A DNA stretch of 64,000 bases from JAJRXR01 sp041987545 (GTDB taxonomy: Bacteria; Planctomycetota; Phycisphaerae; Phycisphaerales; UBA1924): contig JBHIWH010000002.1 in the NCBI GenBank assembly GCA_041987545.1, positions 124,001-188,000 of the forward strand, written 5' to 3'. Every line of letters begins with the position of its first letter. The first letter of the stretch is position 1. Position numbers and translations under genes: made by a program. Under the pieces are notes generated by a model. It ran no database searches, had not been told where the DNA came from, and was given only the letters and a program-made list of their open reading frames with translations. Positions 52,846 to 62,155 of the stretch are shown here, piece by piece.

Positions 52846-53232
52846 TCACCCGTCCCGCAGCGACCGGATGTAGACGACGATGTCCGCGAGGCGCTCGTCG
52901 GTGAGCGTCGCGTTGCCCCCCTTGGCGGGCATGGCCGGGTGCGACTCGGTCGCGTCCTTGCCCTGCTTGATCATCTCGACCAGTTCGGCGTCGGTGGACT
53001 CGCCGACGAACTCAGACGTTCGGAGGTTGGCGCCCAGGCCCTCGAGCCCTCGGGCGTCGACGCCGTGGCAGGCGGCGCACGAGCGGGCGAACTCGGTCCG
53101 CCCGCGCGAGATCGCCGGGTCGGGCCGATCGCACCCGGCGAGGACCAGAAGCACGGCGCTCATCAGACAGGTGCGCACGGACCTCCACCGCTCTGGGCCG
53201 GCGGATCGGGATCGCCTGGGGGCGTCGGGCAT
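52846..53232 (-). CDS. Cytochrome c lipoprotein
   Basis: The 128-residue product (ATG at 53230-53232) has a lipoprotein signal with lipobox LVLAGC, one haem-binding motif CAACH, and a likely axial Met in HPAMPAKGG. The C-terminal helix TDERLADIVVYIRSL is typical of class I cytochromes c. It is probably anchored to a membrane facing the periplasm as a small electron carrier. It lies downstream of tRNA-Gly and its terminator, and tail-to-tail with the sigma-54 activator, six bases apart. Confidence 0.88.
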   Translation of the reverse strand: MPDAPRRSRSAGPERWRSVRTCLMSAVLLVLAGCDRPDPAISRGRTEFARSCAACHGVDARGLEGLGANLRTSEFVGESTDAELVEMIKQGKDATESHPAMPAKGGNATLTDERLADIVVYIRSLRDG

Positions 53233-53240
53233 GGTCAAAG

Positions 53241-53263
53241 AAAAACCCGCCTCGGAGGCGGGT
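53241..53263 (-). terminator. Intrinsic terminator after tRNA-Gly
   Basis: On the minus strand ACCCGCC-TCCGA-GGCGGGT is followed by TTTT. It begins five bases after the tRNA 3' end and ends before the cytochrome start codon, so it should separate the two. Confidence 0.8.
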
Positions 53264-53267
53264 CAAG

Positions 53268-53339
53268 AGCGGGTGAACGGATTCGAACCGTCGACATTCA
53301 CGTTGGCAACGTGACGCTCTACCACTGAGCTACACCCGC
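53268..53339 (-). tRNA. tRNA-Gly (anticodon GCC)
   Basis: The minus strand folds as a 72-base tRNA. The acceptor is GCGGGTG with CACCCGC, the D-loop region is GTAGCTCAGTGGTAGAGC, the anticodon stem TCACG/CGTGA has loop TTGCCAA (anticodon GCC), and the T-loop is TTCGAAT. The discriminator base is U, as usual for bacterial tRNA-Gly. CCA is not encoded. A sigma-70 promoter and a terminator flank it. Confidence 0.96.
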
Positions 53340-53371
53340 CTGTCGTCCCCGGGCGGTCCCGGGGACCGTGA

Positions 53372-53400
53372 AACGTAGCCCGGAGGCCGCGGGGCGTCAA
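53372..53400 (-). promoter_or_regulatory. Sigma-70 promoter of tRNA-Gly
   Basis: The minus strand reads TTGACG, 17 bases, then TACGTT; the -10 ends 33 bases before the tRNA 5' end. Spacing is ideal and both boxes are near consensus. Confidence 0.65.
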
Positions 53401-53469
53401 CGAGTCTGATGGGTTGGCCCCTCGATCGGCCCGGGGGCCCGGATGATCGGGCCTGCCCGGGCGGGCGAT

Positions 53470-55470
53470 TCAGTCGAGGCCGGCGACCGCCCCGCCGCCC
53501 TTGGCCCGCTCGATGGCGCCCGTGACCTGCTCCGGGGTGTAGGCGTTGGACTGCCAGGGCTCGTCGAGCCCGGGGCCGTAGATCACCAGCAGCGGGATCC
53601 CGGTCTGGCCGAGGTCGCGGAGCTTCTCCCAGCCGGGGGCGGCGGTGCTCGTCAGGTCCGCGACCAGGGGGACCACGTCCGTCCCCAGCAGCTGGCCCTT
53701 GACCGGCTCGCGGGAGAGGACGGCGGCCTTGAGGGCCTTGCAGTTCAGGCACCACTCGGCCGTGAAGTCCAGCACCACCACCCGGCCCTCGTCGCGGGCC
53801 TGGGTCAGCGTGCCCTCGGAGTAGGGCAGCCAGATGTCGTTGTACGCGTCGGACGAGCGGTCGGCGGCCGCCGCGACGCCCCCGGTCGCGAGCAGCAGAC
53901 CGATGACCGCGAACGCAAGCCTGGGCGGCGCCTTCTTGGTGATCTGGAACGTCCGCACCAACAGCCACACGCCGGCGGCGAGGCCGAACAGCGCGACGAA
54001 CCACCAGTGCACGACCTTGCCCCACCAGGGCATGCCGGTCACGAACCGCTCGGAACCGCCCAGCAGCGCCAGCACGCCGGCGCCGATGAAGAACGAGGCG
54101 GCCGCCAGCAGCAGCAGGCCCATGACCTGCTTGACCAACTCGGACGCCGGGCCGGTGCGTGGGATCTTGTCCACCCACGAGGGCTTGGCCGAGAGCACGA
54201 GGTAGGGCAGGGACATGCCGACACCGATCGCGGCGAAGATCGTCACGACGACGGCGGGCGGGAGCGTGGCGGCGCCGGCGAGCAGCGCCCCGGCGACGAA
54301 GCCGAAGCAGGGCAGGCCCAGCACCGCGGTCATCACGCCGAACAGGAACGAGCCGGTGGCCGAGTCCGCCTTGGGATCGACGGCGTAGACAGCCTTGGGC
54401 AGGTTCAGGCTGAAGGCGCCCATGATCCCGATGCCCATGGCGGCGATGAGCAGGCCGACCCCGAGCGTGAACCACCAGAGCCCGAAGACCCGGGAGGGGT
54501 CGGCGAAGGCGGTGACCGTCGCGGCCAGGACGCCCAGGGCGGCCCAGAAGCCGACCACGCCCGCGGCCATCCAGAGGCCCAGGTACATGCTCTTGCCGGG
54601 CGAGCCCGCGTGGCTGGAGATCGTCATCACCTTGATCGGGATGACGGGCAGGACGCACGGGGTCAGGTTCAGGATCAGGCCGCCGGCGGCGGCGAGGAGG
54701 GCGACGATCGCCAGGCCCGCGGCGCCGTCGGGGCGGGGCAGCTCGAAGCCGAAGAACTTGGGGCGGGCGACGTCGGCCGAGGCCGAGACGGACGCGTCGG
54801 CGCCGAAGCTCGACCGGTCGGCGAACACCGAGGCGTCGAACCCGGCGAAGTCGGGCGACTCGCTCTGCTCGCCCCGCTCGGCGATGGGGACGACCTCGAA
54901 CTCCAGCGTCCTGCTCGTGAACTCGGGCGGCAGGCACATGTAGTCGTCGCACGCCTGGTAGTTGATCTGGAGCTTGATACGCACGGCGTCCGACGCGTCG
55001 TCGTCGATGAGCAGGGGGACATAGATGATCGCGCGGCCGTCGAACACGGTGTAGGGCGCCGTCTGCCCGTCGCCCACCTGGAGGTCGATGACGTGGGTCG
55101 CGGGCCACTGGACGGGGCCGGGCGTGGCGCCGAGCGTGTCCTCGACGATCACCTCGGTGGGGATCGCGACGAAGCCGCTCTCTCTGAGCTTGGCGGGGAC
55201 GTCCGGCTCGTTGGTGTGCGAGTGCCAGCCCTCGGCGTGGTCGAGGATGACCGCGACGACGAGCTGGTCGCCCGGCGAGACCCGCTCCAGCGAGGACTCG
55301 ACCGAGAGCGTGACCTCGGCGCCGGCGTCCAGGTCGCCGAAGGGATCAGACCCGAAGAGATCGGAGCCGGGCTGGCCCCCCAGGGCGAGCGCGGGCGCGA
55401 GCACCGCGAGCAGCGCGGCGAGGGCCCCGGCGGTTCGCCGGAGACCTAGGTGAGATGCGAGCGTGGGCAC
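53470..55470 (-). CDS. dsbD: Thiol:disulfide interchange protein DsbD
   Basis: DsbD passes electrons from cytoplasmic thioredoxin to the periplasm. The 666-residue product has a signal peptide, an N-terminal periplasmic domain with a Cys pair (CDDYMC at about 174-179), and a membrane domain of about eight helices with NLTPCVLPVIPIK and GLPCFGF. A C-terminal thioredoxin domain carries EWCLNCK at about 574-577. The GTG at 55468-55470 has GGAGG eight bases upstream; an ATG 15 bases earlier is possible but contains that site. It may supply reductant for cytochrome c maturation; a cytochrome c gene lies nearby. Confidence 0.92.
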   Translation of the reverse strand: MPTLASHLGLRRTAGALAALLAVLAPALALGGQPGSDLFGSDPFGDLDAGAEVTLSVESSLERVSPGDQLVVAVILDHAEGWHSHTNEPDVPAKLRESGFVAIPTEVIVEDTLGATPGPVQWPATHVIDLQVGDGQTAPYTVFDGRAIIYVPLLIDDDASDAVRIKLQINYQACDDYMCLPPEFTSRTLEFEVVPIAERGEQSESPDFAGFDASVFADRSSFGADASVSASADVARPKFFGFELPRPDGAAGLAIVALLAAAGGLILNLTPCVLPVIPIKVMTISSHAGSPGKSMYLGLWMAAGVVGFWAALGVLAATVTAFADPSRVFGLWWFTLGVGLLIAAMGIGIMGAFSLNLPKAVYAVDPKADSATGSFLFGVMTAVLGLPCFGFVAGALLAGAATLPPAVVVTIFAAIGVGMSLPYLVLSAKPSWVDKIPRTGPASELVKQVMGLLLLAAASFFIGAGVLALLGGSERFVTGMPWWGKVVHWWFVALFGLAAGVWLLVRTFQITKKAPPRLAFAVIGLLLATGGVAAAADRSSDAYNDIWLPYSEGTLTQARDEGRVVVLDFTAEWCLNCKALKAAVLSREPVKGQLLGTDVVPLVADLTSTAAPGWEKLRDLGQTGIPLLVIYGPGLDEPWQSNAYTPEQVTGAIERAKGGGAVAGLD

Positions 55471-55665
55471 GGGTGCTGCCTCCATGGACGCCGCGGAATG
55501 GAATCTGGCCCCGGCGTGCGGGTCAAATGCCCCCGGGTGCGGGATTGTTCCGGGCGGGGCGGCGCCCCCCGCTTCAAGCCGCCCGGGCGGGCGGTCCGAT
55601 AGACCCCCGGGGATCCCCCGCCAGCGCACGGGCTGCGCCGGCGCCGAAAGAGGACACGCCGCGCC

Positions 55666-56685
55666 TTGTCTGACGTGCTCGACCAGAACGAAGTCGACGC
55701 CCTCCTCGCGGCGGTGGACTCGGGCGAGATCGAGGAGGACGAGGGATCCACGCAGATCTTCTCGTCCCGCCGTCGCCCCGAGCACGAGAACCCCGAGGTC
55801 CGGGCGTACGACTTCAAGAGGCCCGAGCGCGTCAGCAAGGACCAGATGCGGGCGCTGCAGACGCTGCACGAGGCGTTCGCCCGGAACTTCGGCGCCTCGC
55901 TGTCCGGCTTCCTGCGGACGATCGTCGAGATCAAGGTCGCGACGTGCGAGCAGATGACGTATGCCGAGTTCATCTCGGGCCTGCCCAACCCGACGAGCTT
56001 CAACCTGATCCAGGCCGACTCGCTCGAGGGGCAGATCTGCCTGGAGATCAGCCCGCTGATCATCTACCCGATCATCGACCGGCTGCTGGGTGGGACGAAC
56101 CAGGACCTGTTCATCCCGCAGCGCCCGGTGACCCAGATCGAGGGGCGGCTGATCGAGAACGTGACCAAGCGGGGCCTGGCGGCCCTATCGGAGGCCTGGG
56201 AGGGCGTCCGGGCGATGACGTTCAAGATCGCGGCGACCGAGAGCAACCCGCAGCTGGTGCAGATCGTGCCGCCCAACGAGGTCGTGATCGTCGTGGGCCT
56301 CGAGCTGAAGATGGCCAACCGGGCGGGCACGATGAACCTGTGCATCCCGTACGCGGTGATCGAGCCGGTGATGGAGGAGCTGGCGGCCCAGAGCTGGTTC
56401 GCCGCCTCCAAGAACGCCAAGTCCGCCGAACTCGAGGGGCGGATCGGCGGCACCCTGAGCCGGGCCGCGGTGGACGTCAGCGGGCTGCTGGCCGAGACAA
56501 GCGTCACCCTGAGGGACCTGATGCGGCTGGAGGTCGGGGACCTGATCCTGACCGAGAAGCGGGCGGACAAGCCCGTGATGCTGACGGTCGGCGGGGAGAA
56601 GAAGTTCCTGGCCGAGGTCGGCAAGCACAGGCGGTCCCGGGCCCTGCGGGTGATCCGGGCCCGGCGGCCCGAGGACCGGGACTAG
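55666..56685 (+). CDS. fliM: Flagellar motor switch protein FliM
   Basis: FliM is the middle C-ring protein and the CheY-P target. The 339-residue protein starts at a TTG with AGGA upstream. It has the N-terminal CheY-binding peptide (VLDQNEVDALLAAV), the middle domain with GGTNQDLFIPQRPVTQIE (in two parts) and a C-terminal SpoA domain with LRDLMRLEVGDLIL. It is about 49 kb from fliN and reads in the opposite direction, divergent from dsbD and just ahead of the nusA operon. Confidence 0.97.
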   Translation: MSDVLDQNEVDALLAAVDSGEIEEDEGSTQIFSSRRRPEHENPEVRAYDFKRPERVSKDQMRALQTLHEAFARNFGASLSGFLRTIVEIKVATCEQMTYAEFISGLPNPTSFNLIQADSLEGQICLEISPLIIYPIIDRLLGGTNQDLFIPQRPVTQIEGRLIENVTKRGLAALSEAWEGVRAMTFKIAATESNPQLVQIVPPNEVVIVVGLELKMANRAGTMNLCIPYAVIEPVMEELAAQSWFAASKNAKSAELEGRIGGTLSRAAVDVSGLLAETSVTLRDLMRLEVGDLILTEKRADKPVMLTVGGEKKFLAEVGKHRRSRALRVIRARRPEDRD

Positions 56686-56734
56686 GGGCCGTGCCGCCCA
56701 GGCCCTCGGGCGGACCGGGGCCCGGGCCGGTTGG

Positions 56735-56764
56735 TTGACCTCACCCCGCGGGCATCTCTACAGT
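56735..56764 (+). promoter_or_regulatory. Sigma-70 promoter of the nusA-infB operon
   Basis: TTGACC (56735-56740), an 18-base spacer and TACAGT (56759-56764) lie 50 bases after the fliM stop, following a CCGCCC/GGGCGG hairpin at 56694-56713. The predicted RNA would have a leader of about 325 bases. Confidence 0.6.
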
Positions 56765-56770
56765 TCGGGG

Positions 56771-57095
56771 ACGTTTGGGGCGCCCAGCGCCCGGAAGGAC
56801 ATCGGCATGACGACGGTCATCAGCGATGTGCGGTAAGCGGCTGACCACTGCGGTCGGCTCGCGCGCGGGCGTCGGCCCGGCGTCCGGTCCCCCCGAAGAA
56901 TCGGAGGGCCGGGCCCCGTAGGGCCGGCCCGCAATCCGCATCGGGGGTCTGCCCCCGGCGCTGGCGACCACGAGCGTGCCAACCGCGTTCGTGGTCCGTG
57001 TCGTTTTGGGCCTCGGGCATCGACATCACGGCAACCCGACATCGGGACAACTCAGCAGCTCGGCACAGACGCCGACGACAACCGGGAGAACGACA
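56771..57095 (+). other. Structured leader of the nusA-infB operon
   Basis: The stretch from the predicted transcription start to nusA has a 9-codon reading frame (56807-56836) and at least three stem-loops. These are a long GC-rich stem around 56905-56930 (ggccgggccc / gggccggcc), CGGGGG/CCCCCG at 56942-56957, and a 10-base-pair stem ACCACGAGCG/CGTTCGTGGT at 56967-56995. The last is followed after about ten bases by TTTT, so it may act as an attenuator. In other bacteria this operon is autoregulated. Confidence 0.45.
56807..56836 (+). CDS. Possible 9-residue leader peptide upstream of nusA
   Basis: ATG at 56807 opens MTTVISDVR and TAA at 56834-56836 closes it. GGAAGGA lies at a normal distance upstream, a better site than several real genes here have. 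It lies 43 bases into the predicted nusA transcript. Short frames with a ribosome binding site can occur by chance, so this is only a candidate. Confidence 0.3.
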   Translation: MTTVISDVR

Positions 57096-58523
57096 GTGAA
57101 CACCCAGGAGATGATGCGGATCCTCGACTCGATCGCCCGCGACCGCAACATCGAGAAGAGCCTGCTCATCGGCGACCTCGAGGCCGCGATGGTCTCGGCC
57201 TGCCGCAAGCACTACAACACGCTCGACACCGAGGAGTTCGAGTGCACCGTCGACCCGATCTCGGGCGAGATCGCGATCACGCGCCACGGCGAGCCCATGG
57301 AGATGGAGCCCGAGGCGTTCGGGCGCATCGCCGCCCAGACCTTCAAGCAGGTCATGATCCAGCGCTTCCGCGACGACGAGCGGCAGTCGCTGATGGACGA
57401 GTACTCCAAGCGGGTCGGCACGATTGTCACGGGCACCGCCCAGCGGTACGACCGCGGCGCCCTGATCGTCCAGATCGACCGGGCCGAGGCGGTCATGCTC
57501 CGCTCCGAGCAGATCCCGGGTGAGCAGTTCATGCCGGGCGACCGGGTGCGGGCGATGGTCTTGGACATCAAGGACATGGGCTCGCAGGTGAAGATCTACC
57601 TGAGCCGCGCGCACCCGGACCTGATCGTGCGGCTGTTCGAGGTCGAGGTGCCCGAGGTCGCCGAGCGGATCATCGAGGTCAAGGCCATGGCACGCGAGGC
57701 CGGCTTCCGGACCAAGATCGCCGTCAGCTCGATCGACTCGAAGGTGGACGCGGTCGGCGCGTGCGTCGGCGTCCGGGGCTCGCGCATCAAGAACATCGTC
57801 GACGAGCTCAACGGCGAGAAGATCGACATCGTCCGCTGGAACGAGTCGAGTCAGATCCTCATCCAGAACGCGCTCAAGCCCGCCGAGGTGCAGGAGATCA
57901 GCCTGTGCTTCGAGCTGGGACGGGCGACGGTGGTCGTCCGCGACGACCAGCTCTCGCTGGCGATCGGCAAGCGGGGCCAGAATGTGCGGCTGGCCGCCCG
58001 CCTGACCGGCTGGGACGTGGACATCCTCACGCCCGAGGAGTTCAACAAGGGCCTGGAGATCCTGTCCGAAACGCTCACGCAGGTCGAGGGCGTCACCGAC
58101 GAGATGGTGGACCGGCTGGCGGCCCTGGGCATGGTCAGCGTGTTCGACATCGAGGAGGTCGGCGCCGGCGTGCTGGAGGCCGAGCTGGAGCTGGACACGG
58201 AGAAGGCCGAGCACGCGGTGCAGCTGTGCGCCGAGAAGGCGAAGGTCGTCGCCGAGCAGCAGCAGAAGGAAAAGGAAGAGGCGGAGCGTCGCAAGGCGGA
58301 GGAGCGCGAGGCGGCCGAGCGGCTGCTCTCGGGCGAGATGGGCGACGCGGACGTGGACCCGGAGACCGCCGCGGCGGCGATCCTGGGCGCCGGGTCGGTC
58401 GCGGCCCCCTCCCCGTCGGCGGACTCGGCGAGCGATGGCGACACCGAGTCGGCGCCGGAGCCGGACGAGGACGCCGAGGCGCGGGCCGCGGACATCCTGG
58501 GCGGCGGGGCGAAGGACGAGTAA
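57096..58523 (+). CDS. nusA: Transcription termination/antitermination factor NusA
   Basis: NusA binds RNA polymerase and modulates pausing, termination and antitermination. The 475-residue protein from the GTG at 57096 (GGGAGA upstream) has the N-terminal domain, an S1 domain (GTIVTGTAQRYDRGALIVQI), two KH domains (GVRGSRIKNIVDELNGEKID; LAIGKRGQNVRLAARLTGWD) and a C-terminal helix-hairpin region. A tail of about 90 residues is Glu/Lys- and Ala-rich. It heads the operon nusA-infB-DUF503-rbfA; rimP, which usually precedes it, is absent. Confidence 0.96.
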   Translation: MNTQEMMRILDSIARDRNIEKSLLIGDLEAAMVSACRKHYNTLDTEEFECTVDPISGEIAITRHGEPMEMEPEAFGRIAAQTFKQVMIQRFRDDERQSLMDEYSKRVGTIVTGTAQRYDRGALIVQIDRAEAVMLRSEQIPGEQFMPGDRVRAMVLDIKDMGSQVKIYLSRAHPDLIVRLFEVEVPEVAERIIEVKAMAREAGFRTKIAVSSIDSKVDAVGACVGVRGSRIKNIVDELNGEKIDIVRWNESSQILIQNALKPAEVQEISLCFELGRATVVVRDDQLSLAIGKRGQNVRLAARLTGWDVDILTPEEFNKGLEILSETLTQVEGVTDEMVDRLAALGMVSVFDIEEVGAGVLEAELELDTEKAEHAVQLCAEKAKVVAEQQQKEKEEAERRKAEEREAAERLLSGEMGDADVDPETAAAAILGAGSVAAPSPSADSASDGDTESAPEPDEDAEARAADILGGGAKDE

Positions 58524-58616
58524 GCAAGAGCGGACACCACCCCCCGGCGCGCGGCGCCGCGTCGGGGAGACACGGATCGAGATACGCGGAGCCGGCGCAC
58601 ACGCCGGGAGGATCGG

Positions 58617-61364
58617 TTGGCCAAACGAGTCTATGAAATCGCGAAGGACCTGGGCATCAAGTCCAAGGCGATCGTCGAGAAGTGCAGCGCCGAGGGCATC
58701 CCCGAGGACGTGATCAAGAATCACATGTCCACGGTGTCCGTGGGTCTGGAGCAGACGATCCGTGAGTGGTTCGCCGGCTCGGACGAGGAGTCGCCGCACA
58801 CGGCGGTGGAAACCTCCGAGAAGGTGGACATCGAGAAGGCGCGGCAGCCCAAGAAGAAGGCCAAGACCAAGAAGGCCGAGGCGCCGACGGACGGGGAGGA
58901 CGACGCCGGCGGCTCGACGCAGACCGCCGTCGCCGAGCCGCCGCCCAAGGCGGCCAAGCCGGCACGCGCCGCGCCCAAGAAGCTCGCGCCCACGAGCGTG
59001 GGCGCGTCGCCGCCCGCGGCCGCGAGCGGCGACGAGGCGCCGGGAGCCGACGAGCCCGAGGCCAAGGACGAGCCCGCCGACGAGCCCGCGCGGCCCGCGG
59101 CCGAAGAGGAAAGCCCCGAGCCGGACGCCGAGCCCGCCGCGCCGACGATGAACGTGCCGTCGAGGCCGAAGGTCGTCGCGCCCGCGGGTCGGAAGCTCGA
59201 GGAGAAGCAGCAGGTCAAGCTGTCGGGCCCGAAGGTGGTCCGGATCGAGGCGCCCGAGCGGGTCGAGGCGCCACGGCGCCGCGCGCCGCGTCCGGGCGGG
59301 CCCGGGGGCGGCCCGGGCTTTGCGCCCGCGGGACCCGGCGGGCCGATGGACGACCGGGGCGGGCGCCGTGGAAATCGCCGGCGCTCGGGCCCGCCCGGGG
59401 GTGGCGGGGCCGGCGTGCCCGCCAAGCGGCGCGGGCGCGCGGACATGGAGGGCTCGGGCTTCACCGAGGCCGACCTGGCCGAGCGTGAGATGCGCCTGCA
59501 GCGCGCCGGTGGCTACCTGAAGCAGCGTCGCCAGCAGCTGCGCCGCCAGTCGCAGTCCGACCGGCTCGCGACGCCGGCCCAGCAGGGCGGCAAGGTGACC
59601 ATCTCCGAGCCGTTCACGATCAAGGATCTCTCCGCGGCCACCGGCGTCAAGGGCGCCGAGATTGTCAAGATGCTGTTCATGCAGGGCGTGATGGCGACAA
59701 TCAACTCTCCGATCGAGACGGAGAAGGCCCAAGAGATCATGATGGAGTACGACATCGAGCTCGAGGTGGTCGAGGCCAAGACCGCCGAGCAGAAGGTGTC
59801 GGAGGAGTTCGCCGAGCGCGAGCTGATCGACCAGAGGCCCCGCGGCCCGGTGGTCACGATCCTGGGCCACGTGGACCACGGCAAGACGTCGCTCCTGGAC
59901 AAGATCCGCAACGCCAACGTCGCCGAGGGCGAGGCGGGCGGCATCACCCAGGCGACCAGCGCGTTCCGCGTGCCGGTCAAGGTGGGCGACGAGGAGCAGC
60001 AGATCGTCTTCATCGACACGCCCGGCCACGAGGCGTTCACGGAGATGCGCTCCCGCGGCGCCAACGTCACGGACATCGTGGTCCTGGTCGTCGCGGCCGA
60101 CGACGGCGTGATGCCGCAGACGGCCGAGTCGATCAGCCACGCGAAGGCGGCGGGCGTGCCCATCGTCGTCGCGCTCAACAAGATCGACAAGCCCGAGGCG
60201 ACCGACAGCAACATCCAGAAGATCCTGGGCCAGCTGGCCGAGCACGAGCTCAACCCGGTCGACTGGGGCGGGGACACCGAGGTCGTTCGCACCAGCGCCA
60301 TCAAGGGCGAGGGCATCGAGGAGCTGCTGGAGATCCTGGACCTGCAGGCGCAGGTGCTGGAGCTGAAGGCGGACTTCGGCGGGCCCGCCCGGGGCACGGT
60401 CATCGAGGCCAGCCCCCAGGAGGGCCGCGGCGCCGTCGCCAACATGCTCCTGCAGGACGGCGAACTCAAGGTCGGCGACTTCATCGTCGCGGGCCGGGCG
60501 TTCGGGCGAGTCCGCGACATCACCGACGACCGGGGCAAGCGGATCAAGTCCGCGCTGCCGCCGATGCCGGTGCAGATCTCGGGCATCGACACGCTGCCCG
60601 ACGCGGGCGACAAGTTCTTCTGCGTGGACACCTTGAAGAAGGCCGAGCAGGCCGCCGAGCAGCGCCGCCACTCGGAGCGCGAGCAGCAGCTGGCCCAGCC
60701 GAAGCTGACGCTGGACCGGATGTTCGACCAGATGGCCGAGGCGGAGCTCAAGGAGATCCGCGTCGTGCTGAAGGCGGACGTGCAGGGCTCGGTGGACGTC
60801 CTGAAGAACGAGATCGAGAAGGTCTCGGGCGACGAGGTGAAGGTCCGGGTGATCCACGCCGCGGTCGGCGGGATCACGGAGTCGGACATCCTCTTGGCCG
60901 ACGCGTCCGAGGCGGTGATCGTGGGCTTCAACGTCATCGCGAACGCGAAGGGGCGTTCGCTGGCCGAGCAGAAGCGGGTGGAGATCCGCAACTACCAGGT
61001 GATCTACGACATCGTGGAGGACATGAAGAAGGCCGCCGAGGGCCTGCTGGCGCCGGAGCTTCGCCAGGAGGTCATCGGGCACGCCGAGGTCCGCAAGGTG
61101 TTCAAGGTCACCAAGGCCGGGTGGATCGCGGGCTGCTACGTCACGGACGGCACGATCGAGCGCGACGCGCTGGTCCGCGTCACCCGCGACGGCATCGTCG
61201 TGGAGAACGACCGGAAACTCGAGCAGCTCAAGCGGTTCAAGGACGACGTCAAGGAGGTCAAGTCCAACATGGAGTGCGGCATGAAGGTCGCCGGCTACGA
61301 CGACATCAAGGAGGGCGACGTCATCGAGTGCTACAAGCAGGTCGAGGTCAAGAGGACGCTCTAA
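58617..61364 (+). CDS. infB: Translation initiation factor IF-2
   Basis: IF-2 places initiator tRNA on the ribosome using GTP. The 915-residue protein starts at a TTG with GGGAGGA upstream. It has an N-terminal IF2-N domain (KRVYEIAKDLGIKSKAIVEK), a long Pro/Ala/Arg-rich linker to about residue 300, a second IF2-N domain, and the G domain with GHVDHGKT at 417-424, DTPGHE and NKID, followed by domains II-IV. The linker is longer and more Pro-rich than in E. coli, as is common in high-GC bacteria. Confidence 0.97.
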   Translation: MAKRVYEIAKDLGIKSKAIVEKCSAEGIPEDVIKNHMSTVSVGLEQTIREWFAGSDEESPHTAVETSEKVDIEKARQPKKKAKTKKAEAPTDGEDDAGGSTQTAVAEPPPKAAKPARAAPKKLAPTSVGASPPAAASGDEAPGADEPEAKDEPADEPARPAAEEESPEPDAEPAAPTMNVPSRPKVVAPAGRKLEEKQQVKLSGPKVVRIEAPERVEAPRRRAPRPGGPGGGPGFAPAGPGGPMDDRGGRRGNRRRSGPPGGGGAGVPAKRRGRADMEGSGFTEADLAEREMRLQRAGGYLKQRRQQLRRQSQSDRLATPAQQGGKVTISEPFTIKDLSAATGVKGAEIVKMLFMQGVMATINSPIETEKAQEIMMEYDIELEVVEAKTAEQKVSEEFAERELIDQRPRGPVVTILGHVDHGKTSLLDKIRNANVAEGEAGGITQATSAFRVPVKVGDEEQQIVFIDTPGHEAFTEMRSRGANVTDIVVLVVAADDGVMPQTAESISHAKAAGVPIVVALNKIDKPEATDSNIQKILGQLAEHELNPVDWGGDTEVVRTSAIKGEGIEELLEILDLQAQVLELKADFGGPARGTVIEASPQEGRGAVANMLLQDGELKVGDFIVAGRAFGRVRDITDDRGKRIKSALPPMPVQISGIDTLPDAGDKFFCVDTLKKAEQAAEQRRHSEREQQLAQPKLTLDRMFDQMAEAELKEIRVVLKADVQGSVDVLKNEIEKVSGDEVKVRVIHAAVGGITESDILLADASEAVIVGFNVIANAKGRSLAEQKRVEIRNYQVIYDIVEDMKKAAEGLLAPELRQEVIGHAEVRKVFKVTKAGWIAGCYVTDGTIERDALVRVTRDGIVVENDRKLEQLKRFKDDVKEVKSNMECGMKVAGYDDIKEGDVIECYKQVEVKRTL

Positions 61365-61373
61365 GAGATCGCG

Positions 61374-61751
61374 ATGGTCGTCGGCATCCTCCAGTTCGAG
61401 CTGCACGTGCCCGGCGCCGAGTCCCTCAAGGACAAGCGGCGCGTGGTCCGGTCCGTGCGCGACCGCCTGCACCGGGAGCACATGGTCTCGGTCGCGGAGG
61501 TCGCGGCCCAGGACACGCTCAACCTCGCCGTCATGGGCCTCGCGGTCGTCGGGACCGACGGCAAGCGGGTCGCAGATGTGCTCGACAAGGTCAGCGCCAA
61601 GCTCCGGGGCCTGCACGACGCCGAACTGGGCGCGACGTCGAGACAGGTCATCGAGGGCGAGGCGGCCGAGGCGGGCCCGGACGGCGACGACTCGCTGCCC
61701 GGCGAGGCGATCGCCAGGGAGATGCTCGAGCGGGCGGGGGAGCGGGCGTGA
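61374..61751 (+). CDS. DUF503 (YlxP-like) protein
   Basis: The 125-residue protein has the DUF503 core in its first 90 residues (ILQFELHVPGAESLKDKRRV, HREHMVSVAEV). This family sits between infB and rbfA in many bacteria and is linked to ribosome maturation, though its role is not well established. It starts ten bases after infB, and its stop overlaps the rbfA start (GTGA). An acidic tail follows the domain. Confidence 0.9.
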   Translation: MVVGILQFELHVPGAESLKDKRRVVRSVRDRLHREHMVSVAEVAAQDTLNLAVMGLAVVGTDGKRVADVLDKVSAKLRGLHDAELGATSRQVIEGEAAEAGPDGDDSLPGEAIAREMLERAGERA

Positions 61752-62155
61752 GCGCGGACGGCGCCTCGCGGCGATTGAAGCGGCTGGACGCCAACCTGCG
61801 CCGCGGGCTGGACCAGATCCTCGCCCGGGGCCTGAACGACCCGAGGCTCAAGGGCATGGTCTCGATCACGGACGTCAGCATCGCCAAGGATCTGAAGACC
61901 GCCCGCGTCAAGGTGTCCGTCTTCCCGCACGAGCACGAGTCGGTGACGATCCACGCCCTGCGGGACGCCTCGGCCCACATCCGCCGCCGCCTGATGGACA
62001 CGATCGAGATGCGCGAGATGCCGAGGCTGACGTTCGAGCTCGACGAGGGGCTCAAGCAGCAGGCCGAGGTGATGAGCCTGCTGGCCAAGGCCCGCGCCGA
62101 GCGCGGGGGCGACGACGGGCAGGATCCAGACGGAGAGGAGCCGGGCCAGCAATGA
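61748..62155 (+). CDS. rbfA: Ribosome-binding factor A
   Basis: RbfA binds the 30S subunit during 16S rRNA maturation. The 135-residue product has the KH-type fold with LNDPRLKGMVSITDVSIAKD, ARVKVSVF and the C-terminal ASAHIRRRLMDTIEMREMPRLTFELDEG (in parts). GTG start overlaps the DUF503 stop; its own TGA overlaps the next ATG. An acidic tail of about 20 residues follows. Gene order infB-DUF503-rbfA is conserved. Confidence 0.93.
   Translation: MSADGASRRLKRLDANLRRGLDQILARGLNDPRLKGMVSITDVSIAKDLKTARVKVSVFPHEHESVTIHALRDASAHIRRRLMDTIEMREMPRLTFELDEGLKQQAEVMSLLAKARAERGGDDGQDPDGEEPGQQ

Noticed and set aside
56820..61616. Minus-strand open frame of nearly 1600 codons opposite nusA, infB and DUF503
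   Set aside because: A shadow of the well-supported plus-strand genes; Asp/Leu/His-rich sequence with no recognisable domain.
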